This document shows positions 54,575 to 63,502 of a stretch of 64,000 bases of DNA, piece by piece. The DNA is from Domibacillus iocasae (GTDB lineage Bacteria; Bacillota; Bacilli; Bacillales; Domibacillaceae): positions 248,001-312,000 of the forward strand of contig NZ_MAMP01000021.1 in NCBI RefSeq assembly GCF_001750285.1, read 5' to 3'. The position numbers were made by a program, and so were the translations under genes. Every line of letters begins with the position of its first letter. Positions within the stretch are counted from its first letter, which is position 1. The notes under the pieces were generated by a model. It saw only the letters and a program-made list of their open reading frames with translations, was not told where the DNA came from and did not search any database.

Positions 54575-55906
54575 ATGAGCGAAAATAGCAGCTTTTTAAA
54601 AAACAGTGTCATGAATTTCAGCAGTAACATTTTAACAATTATTTTGGGTTTATTAACGACTGTCATTATTGCGCGGACATTAGGCGTTGAAGGTCAAGGT
54701 CTTTTTACACTAATCACACTTCTTCCAACTATGTTAGTTACCTTCATGAATTTCGGTATTGCACCGGCGACTGTTTATTATATTGGTCGTGAAAAATATT
54801 GTATGAACATTGTAGTTTCAACCAATATTATTTTAGGATTAGGAATAAGTTTTTTGGCGATAAACGTTGGACTTGGAGCGGTTTTTCTTTTTAAAAATAC
54901 TTTTTTTGACGGAGTTCCGCTTTTAGCACTATTATCTACTTTATTCGTATTGCCGTTTCTTTTCTTCAATAGTTTTTTACAAGCTGTTTACCAAGGGACG
55001 CAAAACTTTAGGCGATACAATGCCATTAACTTAACGAGTAAATGGATTCAAGTTATTTTTTTGTTAGTTGTGTTTCTCGTTTTAGATCTTTCATTGGGAA
55101 AAGCATTACTTTCATTTGCAATTGGATCAATTTTACCATCAATTTTTATTATTGAATATATGCGAAAAGATGGGATACGATTTGGAATTAGAAACTTTTC
55201 TATGGAATTGACAAAAGATTGTTTTAAATATGGATATAAAGCGCATTTGAGTAATATTATATCATTCCTCAATTATCGACTTGATATCATACTGATTTCA
55301 TACTTTATCAACCCGGCAGCAGTAGGAATGTACAACGTAGCAGTCTCGATTGCAGAAAGGTTATGGGTGTTCTCCCAGCCTGTTTCCGCAGCGTTATTTC
55401 CTAGAATCTCTGCTACTAAAGGTGAAAAAGAGCGAACAGAGCTCACTACAATGGTAGCAAGAAATGTTCTGTATCTTTCAGCTGTATTCGCAGTAATATT
55501 CTTTATATTATCTGACTTTATTGTATATCTTTTATTTGGAACCGAATATAAAGCTGCCTCTTCAACAATAAAAATTCTATTAGTAGGTATAACATTATTT
55601 TCTGCGGAAAGAATACTTTCGAATGATTTAGCGGGTCGTGGGAAACCAGAAATTAATTTATATACTTCGCTAGTTACTGTAGCATGCAATTTGGTTTTAA
55701 ATATACTACTTGTACCGAAATTTGGATTTAACGGAGCGGCTCTTGCAACATCAATTACTTATGGCTTAACTTTCTTTTTGAAACTGTTCATTTTTTCGAA
55801 AATAACAAAAGCAAAGATAGACGATATATTATTCTTAAAAGCGAGAGATATAGTAACTTATCAAAAAATGCTTAATCAATTAATTAAAAGGACGCGAAAA
55901 TCATGA
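54575..55906 (+). CDS. Wzx-type polysaccharide flippase
   Basis: A 443-residue MOP-superfamily transporter with about 12-14 membrane helices; it begins with the family pattern NSVMNFSSNILTIILGLLTTVIIARTLGVEGQG. It should flip the lipid-linked repeat unit across the membrane. From here to about 59500 the DNA becomes clearly AT-rich, unlike epsC before it, as is common for serotype-specific genes of foreign origin. It overlaps the next glycosyltransferase by four bases. Confidence 0.9.
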   Translation: MSENSSFLKNSVMNFSSNILTIILGLLTTVIIARTLGVEGQGLFTLITLLPTMLVTFMNFGIAPATVYYIGREKYCMNIVVSTNIILGLGISFLAINVGLGAVFLFKNTFFDGVPLLALLSTLFVLPFLFFNSFLQAVYQGTQNFRRYNAINLTSKWIQVIFLLVVFLVLDLSLGKALLSFAIGSILPSIFIIEYMRKDGIRFGIRNFSMELTKDCFKYGYKAHLSNIISFLNYRLDIILISYFINPAAVGMYNVAVSIAERLWVFSQPVSAALFPRISATKGEKERTELTTMVARNVLYLSAVFAVIFFILSDFIVYLLFGTEYKAASSTIKILLVGITLFSAERILSNDLAGRGKPEINLYTSLVTVACNLVLNILLVPKFGFNGAALATSITYGLTFFLKLFIFSKITKAKIDDILFLKARDIVTYQKMLNQLIKRTRKS

Positions 55907-57048
55907 AAGTATTAATTGTGCCATCATGGTATCCAACAGAAATAAGCTCCATTTCAGGTGTGTTCTTTCAAGAACAAGCGCTAGCTCTTCAAGAAAATGG
56001 TTTAGATATTACAGTTGCTTATCCCGAAATAAGAAGTTTGAAATCTTTCAAAAAATTTCAATCTAAAGGTGGTATTCATTATGAGCTGGAAAAAGGGTTA
56101 AAAACTTACCGGTATAGGGGATATAACTATTTGCCACGCATGAAAGGTCAAATTAGAAAAAAATTCCTTGAATGGTTCGAGGTCTTATTTAATAAAATAG
56201 TTGAAGAACATGGAAAACCAGATATAATTCAAGCTCATTCAATCCTATGGGGCGGCTGGGCATCTGCACAGGTTGCGAAAAAATACAATATACCTCTAAT
56301 AATCACCGAACATTCATCTTTATTTACGAGAAACCTAATTGCAGATTCTCAGAAAAAATATATTAAAGAAGCTTTAGATATTGCTGATGAAATAATAACT
56401 GTTGGTCCAACACTAAAAGAAAAAATTAGTGAATATACTGCAAAGAAAATTATTATTATTCCTAACAGTGTTGACATGACAAAATTTTATCCTGAAAAAA
56501 TTAACAACAAATCAGGAATGTTTCAATTTTTCAGTTTGGCTTTTTTAACTCCGAACAAAGGTATGGATATTTTAATAAAAGCATTTTCAAAAGCATTTCC
56601 AGATGATGATGAAGTTAAGCTTGTTATTGGTGGAGATGGGCAAGAAAGAAATAGATTAGAGATGCTGGTAAAAGAACTCGAAATAGAAAGTAAAGTAAAA
56701 TTTTTAGGTTTGCTTACAAGAGAAAGAACAATTCATGAAATGAAGAAATGCAATTCATTTGTACTAGCGAGCAAAAGTGAAACGTTTGGTGTAGTTTATA
56801 TAGAAGCATTAGCTTGTGGCAAACCAATTATCTCCACTAGGTGTGGGGGACCAGATATGATCGTGAATGAAAATAACGGGTTGTTGGTAGATGTGGATGA
56901 CATAGAGGAATTGGCCGCTGCTCTGAAAAGCATGGTGCGCGACTATAAAAGTTATAGTGAGCAAGAAATTGTTGAAGATTGCAAAAATAGGTTTAGTGAG
57001 AAGGCAGTGAGTAAGCAATTAATTTCATTATTTGAAATGTTAATTTAA
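55903..57048 (+). CDS. GT4-family glycosyltransferase
   Basis: A 381-residue GT-B enzyme. N-terminal VPSWYPTEISSISGVFFQEQALAL and C-terminal SKSETFGVVYIEALACGKPIISTRCGGPDMIV, with the two donor-binding glutamates, mark the family. It overlaps the flippase gene by four bases (ATGA). It is AT-rich. It presumably adds one sugar of the repeat unit; the sugar cannot be told. Confidence 0.9.
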   Translation: MKVLIVPSWYPTEISSISGVFFQEQALALQENGLDITVAYPEIRSLKSFKKFQSKGGIHYELEKGLKTYRYRGYNYLPRMKGQIRKKFLEWFEVLFNKIVEEHGKPDIIQAHSILWGGWASAQVAKKYNIPLIITEHSSLFTRNLIADSQKKYIKEALDIADEIITVGPTLKEKISEYTAKKIIIIPNSVDMTKFYPEKINNKSGMFQFFSLAFLTPNKGMDILIKAFSKAFPDDDEVKLVIGGDGQERNRLEMLVKELEIESKVKFLGLLTRERTIHEMKKCNSFVLASKSETFGVVYIEALACGKPIISTRCGGPDMIVNENNGLLVDVDDIEELAAALKSMVRDYKSYSEQEIVEDCKNRFSEKAVSKQLISLFEMLI

Positions 57049-57114
57049 CTTGCTTAAACTTGTTGAAACAAATAAAATTTCAAGTTTTATATCATATTTC
57101 AATAGGAGCAAGAA

Positions 57115-58407
57115 ATGAATTATACAAGAATTCTTTTTTTTATCACATATATCTTTGCTTTTATAGGATCTGCTCTTTTTGCATTTCCTTTAGGTGGAAT
57201 CAGCGTGTTTCCGTTTAGAATATTAATGATTATACTTTTAATAATTATGGTATTTCAAGTTTTTTACCAAAGAGAAATTAAGAGTACTATATTTAAAGAT
57301 AAATATTTTTGCTTTTTTTTATTATGGTGGTTTTACTCTATAGTTCAGTTGTTTTGGAGTTTAGATTTAAATAGAAGTGTAGAAAAGATATTCTTTTTTA
57401 CTTTGATGTTATTATTATTTATTTTTACTAGCTATTTAATTAATGAAATTAATCAATTTGTTGTCCTATTTTATATTATAGTAATATCGGTTATAATAAT
57501 TAATCTATTTGGATGGATAAATGTTTTTTCAGGAAAGTATTTAAGTAGTTCCCGCTTCTATAATTCTGATTTAATCTCACTAGTTCCATATAATATCCCT
57601 ACAAGTGTTTTTACAAATGAAAATGATCTTGGTGTGTTTTTAGCTACTATGGTTCCCTTTTTTCTTTCTGCGATTGAGTTTAATAAAAAAATAAAAATTA
57701 AGTTAATATTTATTTTTTTATTAATTTCTAACATGATATTGATTATTCTTACTGGTTCCAGAGGGAGCTTTTTAGCTTTAGGTATTGGTATATTTTTATA
57801 TTTAATTTCTTTATACGCTTATAGATCTAAGCTTACTGTTAAGCAAATATCTGGTAATGTATTTTTGGCTTCAATCTTGATAGTAGCGTTTACTGTAATT
57901 ATAGCGAATATAGGGACTGCTATTAGTTTTACCTATAATTTTATATATAATGATGCATCTAACGACATAAGAATTAATCTTATAAAAAATGGTTTTCAAT
58001 TTTTGCAATCTACATATGGTTTCGGTATTGGTTTGGGATCTTTTGAATCGTATATGCTAACCAAAGGTCCGAATTATTATGCTTCTGATATAATAAATAT
58101 ACACAATTGGCTGGCGGAAATATTTGTAGAATCTGGCTTTCTAATTGGGACTTTATATATTTTGGTGTATGTGTCAATACTCAAGAATATATACAAGATT
58201 TATATTAAAACACAACATAATAATACTAAAATGATAACAAAGACATTATTAATTGCTTTGCTTGTATTATTAATAGCCAGTAATGTACCTAGTAGTTTCT
58301 TTCAATTTAGAACTCATTGGATTTTAGTGTCCTTATCGGTAGTTTTTTTAACCGTTTATAAGAAACACATTGAACCAAATAAAGAGGAAATTATTAGAAG
58401 TAAATAA
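57115..58407 (+). CDS. O-antigen polymerase Wzy-type protein
   Basis: A 430-residue protein with about 10-12 membrane helices and a large outer loop, containing GSRGSFLALGIGI and the YGFGIGLGSFESYM and NIHNWLAEIFVESGFLIG motifs of the Wzy_C superfamily. It should polymerise repeat units delivered by the flippase. It is strongly AT-rich and has little resemblance to the family member at 47522, so the two probably act on different glycans. AGGAGC lies before the ATG. Confidence 0.88.
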   Translation: MNYTRILFFITYIFAFIGSALFAFPLGGISVFPFRILMIILLIIMVFQVFYQREIKSTIFKDKYFCFFLLWWFYSIVQLFWSLDLNRSVEKIFFFTLMLLLFIFTSYLINEINQFVVLFYIIVISVIIINLFGWINVFSGKYLSSSRFYNSDLISLVPYNIPTSVFTNENDLGVFLATMVPFFLSAIEFNKKIKIKLIFIFLLISNMILIILTGSRGSFLALGIGIFLYLISLYAYRSKLTVKQISGNVFLASILIVAFTVIIANIGTAISFTYNFIYNDASNDIRINLIKNGFQFLQSTYGFGIGLGSFESYMLTKGPNYYASDIINIHNWLAEIFVESGFLIGTLYILVYVSILKNIYKIYIKTQHNNTKMITKTLLIALLVLLIASNVPSSFFQFRTHWILVSLSVVFLTVYKKHIEPNKEEIIRSK

Positions 58408-58419
58408 GGGGAGAAATAG

Positions 58420-59526
58420 ATGAAGATCTGCCATTTAACATCAGTACACGCACACACAGATACAAGAATCTTTCTTAAAGAATGCCGTTCACTGAAAAAA
58501 GCGGGATATGAAGTGCATTTTGTGGTTCCTAGTGTACAAGATACTATAATTGACGGCGTTCAAATACATGGATTAAGAAAAGAAAAAGGCAGTCGTTTGA
58601 AAAGAATGACAAAAACGGTTAACCAAGTATTAAAAATAGGACTAGAAATAGATGCTGATGTATATCATTTTCATGATCCGGAACTTATTCCCGTTGGTCT
58701 GAAATTGAAAAAGCAAGGTAAGAAGGTCATTTATGATGTACATGAAGATGTCCCAAAACAAATAATGACAAAGAATTGGCTGCCTAAGAATCTTCGTAAA
58801 GTAATTTCAAAGACTTTCGAACAATACGAAAATCGAGCTGTGAAAAAATTTGATAAAATTATCACAGCTACGCCATATATTCGTGATCGATTTTTAAAGC
58901 TGGGGTGCGCTGTACAAGATGTCAACAATTATCCATTGTTAGAAGAACTTAAAATTGAAGACGGCAAATGGGCTGAGAAAGAAAATGTTGTATGTTATGT
59001 TGGAGGAATTTCTGTTACTCGTGGAATTAATGAAATGACAATGGCTCTCACATATACAGAAGATATTTCTCTGTTATTAGCAGGAAAGTTTGCGTTCAAC
59101 ACAGAAAAAGAGGCAGTAAAAAGTCTAGATGGCTGGTCAAAAGTGAAAGAGCTCGGCTTTTTAAATCGTGAACAAGTGAAAGATACATATAGAAAATCTA
59201 AAGCCGGCATGGTGGTGCTGCATCCAACACTTAATTATGTAGATGCTCTGCCTGTAAAGATGTTTGAGTATATGGCAGCTGGTATTCCGGTCATAGCTTC
59301 TAATTTTCCTTTATGGAAAAGTATTATTGAAGAAACTGACTCTGGTGTATGTGTCGATCCATTAAAACCAAAAGAAATTGGACATGCCATAAATTTTCTC
59401 ATGGAAAACCCTAAGGAAGCTGAACGTATGGGCAAAAATGGTCGTATTGCAGTTGAAACTAAGTTTAACTGGGAATCGGAAAGTCAGAAATTAATCGATG
59501 TTTATGAAAACCTTTTACAGAATTAA
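58420..59526 (+). CDS. GT4-family glycosyltransferase
   Basis: A 368-residue GT-B enzyme starting with CHLTSVHAHTDTRIFLKECRSLKKAGYEV, a type found among Gram-positive capsule transferases, with PVKMFEYMAAGIPVIASNF as donor-site motif. AAGGGGAG precedes the ATG. It is the last of the AT-rich block before wbpE. The acceptor is unknown. Confidence 0.88.
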   Translation: MKICHLTSVHAHTDTRIFLKECRSLKKAGYEVHFVVPSVQDTIIDGVQIHGLRKEKGSRLKRMTKTVNQVLKIGLEIDADVYHFHDPELIPVGLKLKKQGKKVIYDVHEDVPKQIMTKNWLPKNLRKVISKTFEQYENRAVKKFDKIITATPYIRDRFLKLGCAVQDVNNYPLLEELKIEDGKWAEKENVVCYVGGISVTRGINEMTMALTYTEDISLLLAGKFAFNTEKEAVKSLDGWSKVKELGFLNREQVKDTYRKSKAGMVVLHPTLNYVDALPVKMFEYMAAGIPVIASNFPLWKSIIEETDSGVCVDPLKPKEIGHAINFLMENPKEAERMGKNGRIAVETKFNWESESQKLIDVYENLLQN

Positions 59527-59545
59527 TATAGTTAAGGAGTTCAAT

Positions 59546-60658
59546 ATGAAAATTCAAATGCTCGACCTATCAGAACAATATTTATCAATGAAGGATGAGG
59601 TAATCGCAAAGCTTGATGAAGTTATGTCTTCTTCTCAGTTTATTTTAGGAAGCAATGTGAAACAGCTTGAATCAGATGTTGCAAAGTACAGCAATGTCGC
59701 TCATGGAATTGGTGTGGGAAATGGCAGTGACGCAATACATATTGCATTGCAGGCGGCGGGAGTCGGTTTGGGTGATGAAGTGATTACAACTGCATTTACG
59801 TTCTTTGCGACAGGCGGCGCTATTGCCCGTGCGGGAGCAACACCTATTTATGTGGATATCGATTTAGATACATTTAATATTGATCCATCTAAAATTGAAG
59901 ATGCTGTTACGGATAAAACGAAAGCGATTATTCCGGTTCATTTGTATGGACAGATGGCAGATATGGAAGCGATCAAGGCAATTGCAGATAAGCATAATCT
60001 AGCGGTTATTGAAGATGCAGCACAGGCGATTGGTGCGAAGCAAAATGGGAAAAGTGTTGGAGAGCTTGGTACAGGCGCTACGTATAGCTTTTTCCCGACG
60101 AAAAACCTTGGAGCGTATGGCGATGGCGGCATGATAGTGACAAACAATACAGAACTGGCTGAGAAAGCAAGTGTAATTCGTGTGCACGGAAGCAAGCCAA
60201 AGTATTATCATCATGTATTAGGTTATAATAGCCGTTTAGATGAACTACAGGCAGCGATTTTAAACGTAAAGTTTCCTCATTTAGATGAGTGGTCCAATGC
60301 ACGCCGTCAGCGGGCGGCCTATTATACAAAGAAATTAAATGAGCAACTGGCTGAGATGATTCAAACACCGGTTGAAAAAGAAGGAAATCATCATGTATTC
60401 CATCAATATACATTGCGTGTTCCAAACCGTGATGAACTGCAAAACTACTTAAAAGAACATGGTATTGCAACGATGATTTATTATCCAATGCCGCTTCATG
60501 TTCAGCCGGTTTTCGCAGAACTCGGTTATAAAGAAGGTGATCTGCCAAAGACAGAAAAAGCAGCGAAAGAAGCCATTTCACTGCCGATGTATCCAGAACT
60601 AAAGCAGGCGGATCAAGATTATGTTGTCGAAAAAATCATTGAATTTTATACAAAATAA
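59546..60658 (+). CDS. wbpE: DegT/DnrJ/EryC1/StrS-type aminotransferase (WbpE family)
   Basis: A 370-residue PLP enzyme. Lys186 (FFPTKNLGAYGDGG) forms the internal aldimine, EDAAQAIGA binds cofactor, and the N-terminal DLSEQYLSMKDEV and SSQFILG segments are WbpE-like. It aminates the 3-keto sugar made by WbpB. ATG 59546 follows AAGGAG; the frame's upstream ATG lies in the preceding gene. An intrinsic terminator follows, so the next gene depends on read-through. Confidence 0.9.
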   Translation: MKIQMLDLSEQYLSMKDEVIAKLDEVMSSSQFILGSNVKQLESDVAKYSNVAHGIGVGNGSDAIHIALQAAGVGLGDEVITTAFTFFATGGAIARAGATPIYVDIDLDTFNIDPSKIEDAVTDKTKAIIPVHLYGQMADMEAIKAIADKHNLAVIEDAAQAIGAKQNGKSVGELGTGATYSFFPTKNLGAYGDGGMIVTNNTELAEKASVIRVHGSKPKYYHHVLGYNSRLDELQAAILNVKFPHLDEWSNARRQRAAYYTKKLNEQLAEMIQTPVEKEGNHHVFHQYTLRVPNRDELQNYLKEHGIATMIYYPMPLHVQPVFAELGYKEGDLPKTEKAAKEAISLPMYPELKQADQDYVVEKIIEFYTK

Positions 60659-60667
60659 TACTAAGCG

Positions 60668-60699
60668 AAGACCGCCTGCATATGCAGGCAGTCTTTTTT
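60668..60699 (+). terminator. Internal terminator between wbpE and wbpD
   Basis: AAGAC 60668-60672 and GCCTGCA 60674-60680 pair with TGCAGGC 60683-60689 and GTCTT 60691-60695, followed by TTTT. It sits within the operon, 14 bases before wbpD, and would block transcription unless antiterminated, which fits EAR-type control. Confidence 0.85.
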
Positions 60700-60713
60700 A
60701 GGGAGGAACAGAT

Positions 60714-61418
60714 TTGCAACAAGGACAAAATGTAATCATTGGTGAGAATGTAACTTTTGGAGAAAATGTAGTCATCGGTCATAATGTGGTTATTTATGAT
60801 GGAACTATTATTGGAAGCAATTGCATTATTCAAGACAATGTGGTGATTGGAAAGCAGCCTACACGTGCAAAAGCATCAATTTTGCCGGAGACCAAACAAT
60901 TGCCGCCAGCGGTCATAGGTGATGGAGTAACAGTTGGAACTTCCGCTGTTATTTATGCCAATGCAGAGATTGCGGATGAAGTATTTGTGGCGGATTTGGC
61001 GACAATTCGTGAGAGAGTAACAGTTGGTGAACGGACAATAGTTGGCCGGGGCGTTGCGATTGAGAATGACTGTAAGGTAGGAAAGCGTTGCAAGCTTGAA
61101 ACAAACAGCTATATTACCGCTTATTCGGAACTCGGTGATTATGTTTTTATCGCACCGTATGTGGTAACTACGAATGATAATTACATGGCACGCAGCAAAG
61201 AACGTTACGACAAGTTTAAAGGTGTCACAATTAAAGACGGCGGTCGTATCGGGGCCAACTCAACCATTTTGCCTGGGAAAGTGATTCATGAAGATGGGAC
61301 AGTTGCTGCTGCAAGCGTAGTAACGAAAGATGTTCAAAAAGAAGAGATAGTTGTTGGATCACCAGCGAAAAAGTTACGGAATGTACCTGAAAACCAACTA
61401 TTGAGAAATCAGGAGTGA
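60714..61418 (+). CDS. wbpD: UDP-sugar N-acetyltransferase (WbpD family)
   Basis: A 234-residue left-handed beta-helix enzyme built of hexapeptide repeats (NVIIGENVTFGENVVIGHNVVIYDG) ending in AAASVVTKDV and VVGSPAKKLRNVP. It acetylates the 3-amino group from acetyl-CoA, giving UDP-2,3-diacetamido-2,3-dideoxyglucuronic acid. It is slightly longer than P. aeruginosa WbpD. Start is TTG at 60714 after GGGAGGAAC. It completes the WbpA-B-E-D set. Confidence 0.87.
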   Translation: MQQGQNVIIGENVTFGENVVIGHNVVIYDGTIIGSNCIIQDNVVIGKQPTRAKASILPETKQLPPAVIGDGVTVGTSAVIYANAEIADEVFVADLATIRERVTVGERTIVGRGVAIENDCKVGKRCKLETNSYITAYSELGDYVFIAPYVVTTNDNYMARSKERYDKFKGVTIKDGGRIGANSTILPGKVIHEDGTVAAASVVTKDVQKEEIVVGSPAKKLRNVPENQLLRNQE

Positions 61419-61428
61419 AGGTTTTAAC

Positions 61429-62661
61429 GTGAACATATGGATCTTTAATCACTATGCAGTTGCGCCATCACATGTCGGTGGCACAAGACATTTTGATCTG
61501 GCTAAAGAGTTATCTAAAAAAGGATACAAAGTATCAATTTTTGCATCTTCTTTTAATCATTTTTCGAAAAGAGAAATGATTTTTGAATTTAATAACAATC
61601 CTTATTATGCTGAAAAAATTGATGGTGTAAATTACGTCTGGATTAATACCCCGCCTTATGAAAATGCTATAGGAAGAATCAAAAATATACTAAGTTATTC
61701 ATCCAAAGTATACAGAAAAGCAATAAAAGATTATAAAATAGAAAAGCCGGATTTAATTATTGGCTCTTCAGTGCATCCATTAGCAGCAATGGCAGGTTAT
61801 TTAATTTCAAAAAAAGCGAAATGCAAATTTTACTTTGAGGAAAGAGATTTATGGCCTCAAACTTTTGTGGATTTCGAGAAATTGTCTCCTAAACATCCTG
61901 TAGCTCAAATTTTATATAAATTAGAGACATTTTTATATAAAAAGGCAGACCGTATAATAGTGCTATTCGATAAAGCTACTAATTACGTTCAATCTAAAGG
62001 AATAGATTCTTCAAAAGTCATTTATTTGCCTAACGGAGTTAGTTTAGACAGGTTTGAATCTTTAAAAAAAGATAAAGAAATTGATGTTATGTTTGAAGGA
62101 TTAGACAGGAAATTTTTGATGATTTATACTGGTTCACATGGTATTGCTAATCATTTATCTCCCTTAATTGATTTGATGGGTATGTTAAAAGATAATCCGC
62201 AAATCCACTTATTAATGATTGGAAATGGTGATCAAAAGAATTCTCTGATTGAAAAAGCAAAGAATGAAAAAATTAATAACATTACATTCAAAGATTCCGT
62301 CTCTAAAGAAAGTATTCCTTTTTTGTTGAGTAAGGCAGATGTAAGCATTATTTCTATGTTAGAATCTCCGCTTTATAAATGGGGTTTCAGCATGAATAAG
62401 CTTTACGATTATATGGCCGGCGGGCTTCCAATTATTATGATCGCGAATCCTAAAATGGTAGGGGAATTGTCTGAACAAAAAGGTATTCAGGTAAGTAACG
62501 ACTTAAGCAAACTTTCTGAAAAAATAATAGAATATAGTAATTCGCCAACTAATGTTAAGGATGATGGCAAATTTTTAACAACATATGTAAAGCAACGCTA
62601 TTCTTGGGAAGTGCTTGCTTCTAAATTGAATGAATATCTACTTAAGGATATTAAAAAGTAA
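61429..62661 (+). CDS. GT4-family glycosyltransferase
   Basis: A 410-residue GT-B enzyme beginning NIWIFNHYAVAPSHVGGTRHFDLAKEL, a WbuB-like type often transferring N-acetylated amino sugars, with the donor-site region FSMNKLYDYMAGGLPIIM. Start is GTG at 61429. It is AT-rich again, unlike wbpD just before. Given its closeness to the priming transferase gene, it may act early in unit assembly. Confidence 0.87.
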   Translation: MNIWIFNHYAVAPSHVGGTRHFDLAKELSKKGYKVSIFASSFNHFSKREMIFEFNNNPYYAEKIDGVNYVWINTPPYENAIGRIKNILSYSSKVYRKAIKDYKIEKPDLIIGSSVHPLAAMAGYLISKKAKCKFYFEERDLWPQTFVDFEKLSPKHPVAQILYKLETFLYKKADRIIVLFDKATNYVQSKGIDSSKVIYLPNGVSLDRFESLKKDKEIDVMFEGLDRKFLMIYTGSHGIANHLSPLIDLMGMLKDNPQIHLLMIGNGDQKNSLIEKAKNEKINNITFKDSVSKESIPFLLSKADVSIISMLESPLYKWGFSMNKLYDYMAGGLPIIMIANPKMVGELSEQKGIQVSNDLSKLSEKIIEYSNSPTNVKDDGKFLTTYVKQRYSWEVLASKLNEYLLKDIKK

Positions 62662-62790
62662 GATCAAACTATTTTAAATAAATGATTTGAATTTCAAAAT
62701 AAACTCTTTATAAATAGATTTTTAGAAAATTAATTAATGCTCTACCCTATAAATAGAAAATTGATAGAGTAGAACGAAAAAGGTGCAAAA
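62662..62790. other. AT-rich gap before the priming transferase gene
   Basis: The stretch contains an imperfect CTCTAC/GTAGAG inverted repeat around 62740-62775. No gene or clear promoter is seen. GC content rises sharply afterwards. Confidence 0.4.
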
Positions 62791-63402
62791 ATGAAAAGGC
62801 TATTCGATTTTATATGTGCATGTGTTGGCATTTTAATTTTATCACCGTTAATTTTAATTACAGCTGTTTTGATCCGTTTAAAGCTTGGATCACCGATCGT
62901 TTTTAAACAACTACGGCCTGGCTTGCACGGCAAACCTTTTTTCGTATATAAGTTTCGGACGATGACAGATGAGCGGGATGAATTTGGAGAACTGCTGCCG
63001 GATCATATTCGACTAACGCCATTTGGCAAATTGCTGCGGAAGCTGAGTCTGGATGAACTTCCACAGCTGTTTAATGTGCTAAAAGGGGATATCAGTCTTG
63101 TTGGCCCGCGTCCGTTGTTAATGGAATATTTGGAGCTGTACACGCCGGAGCAGGCGCGGCGTCATGAGGTGCGGCCGGGGATTACTGGCTGGGCACAGGT
63201 AAATGGGCGCAATGCGATTTCGTGGGAAGAGAAGTTTAAGCTGGATGTGTGGTATGTGGAGAACCAGTCGTTTTGGCTGGATTTGAAGATTTTGTTTATG
63301 ACGGTAATGAAAGTGTTTAAGTCAGAAGGTGTCAGCCAGCAGGGGCATGTGACGATGACAAAATTTACAGGAACGAAAAAGGATACATTTGGATCAAAAT
63401 GA
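62791..63402 (+). CDS. epsL: Priming sugar-phosphate transferase (EpsL/PglC type)
   Basis: A 203-residue polyprenyl-phosphate phosphoglycosyltransferase. N-terminal re-entrant helix [18 protein letters not shown], catalytic Asp-Glu motif [10 protein letters not shown], and [14 protein letters not shown] and [13 protein letters not shown] segments are all present. The short form (no five-helix domain) is like PglC, which transfers diacetylbacillosamine phosphate to undecaprenyl phosphate. Its partners EpsC and EpsM in this cluster support that sugar. Confidence 0.92.
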   Translation: MKRLFDFICACVGILILSPLILITAVLIRLKLGSPIVFKQLRPGLHGKPFFVYKFRTMTDERDEFGELLPDHIRLTPFGKLLRKLSLDELPQLFNVLKGDISLVGPRPLLMEYLELYTPEQARRHEVRPGITGWAQVNGRNAISWEEKFKLDVWYVENQSFWLDLKILFMTVMKVFKSEGVSQQGHVTMTKFTGTKKDTFGSK

Positions 63403-63502
63403 TTTCGCAAAAATGGCAAAGTAGCATTTTGGGTTGAAATATAATAAAATGGTAGATGGAAGATTGATAGGGAACGTTATAAAGCGAAGAGGCGGTGAAG
63501 GC

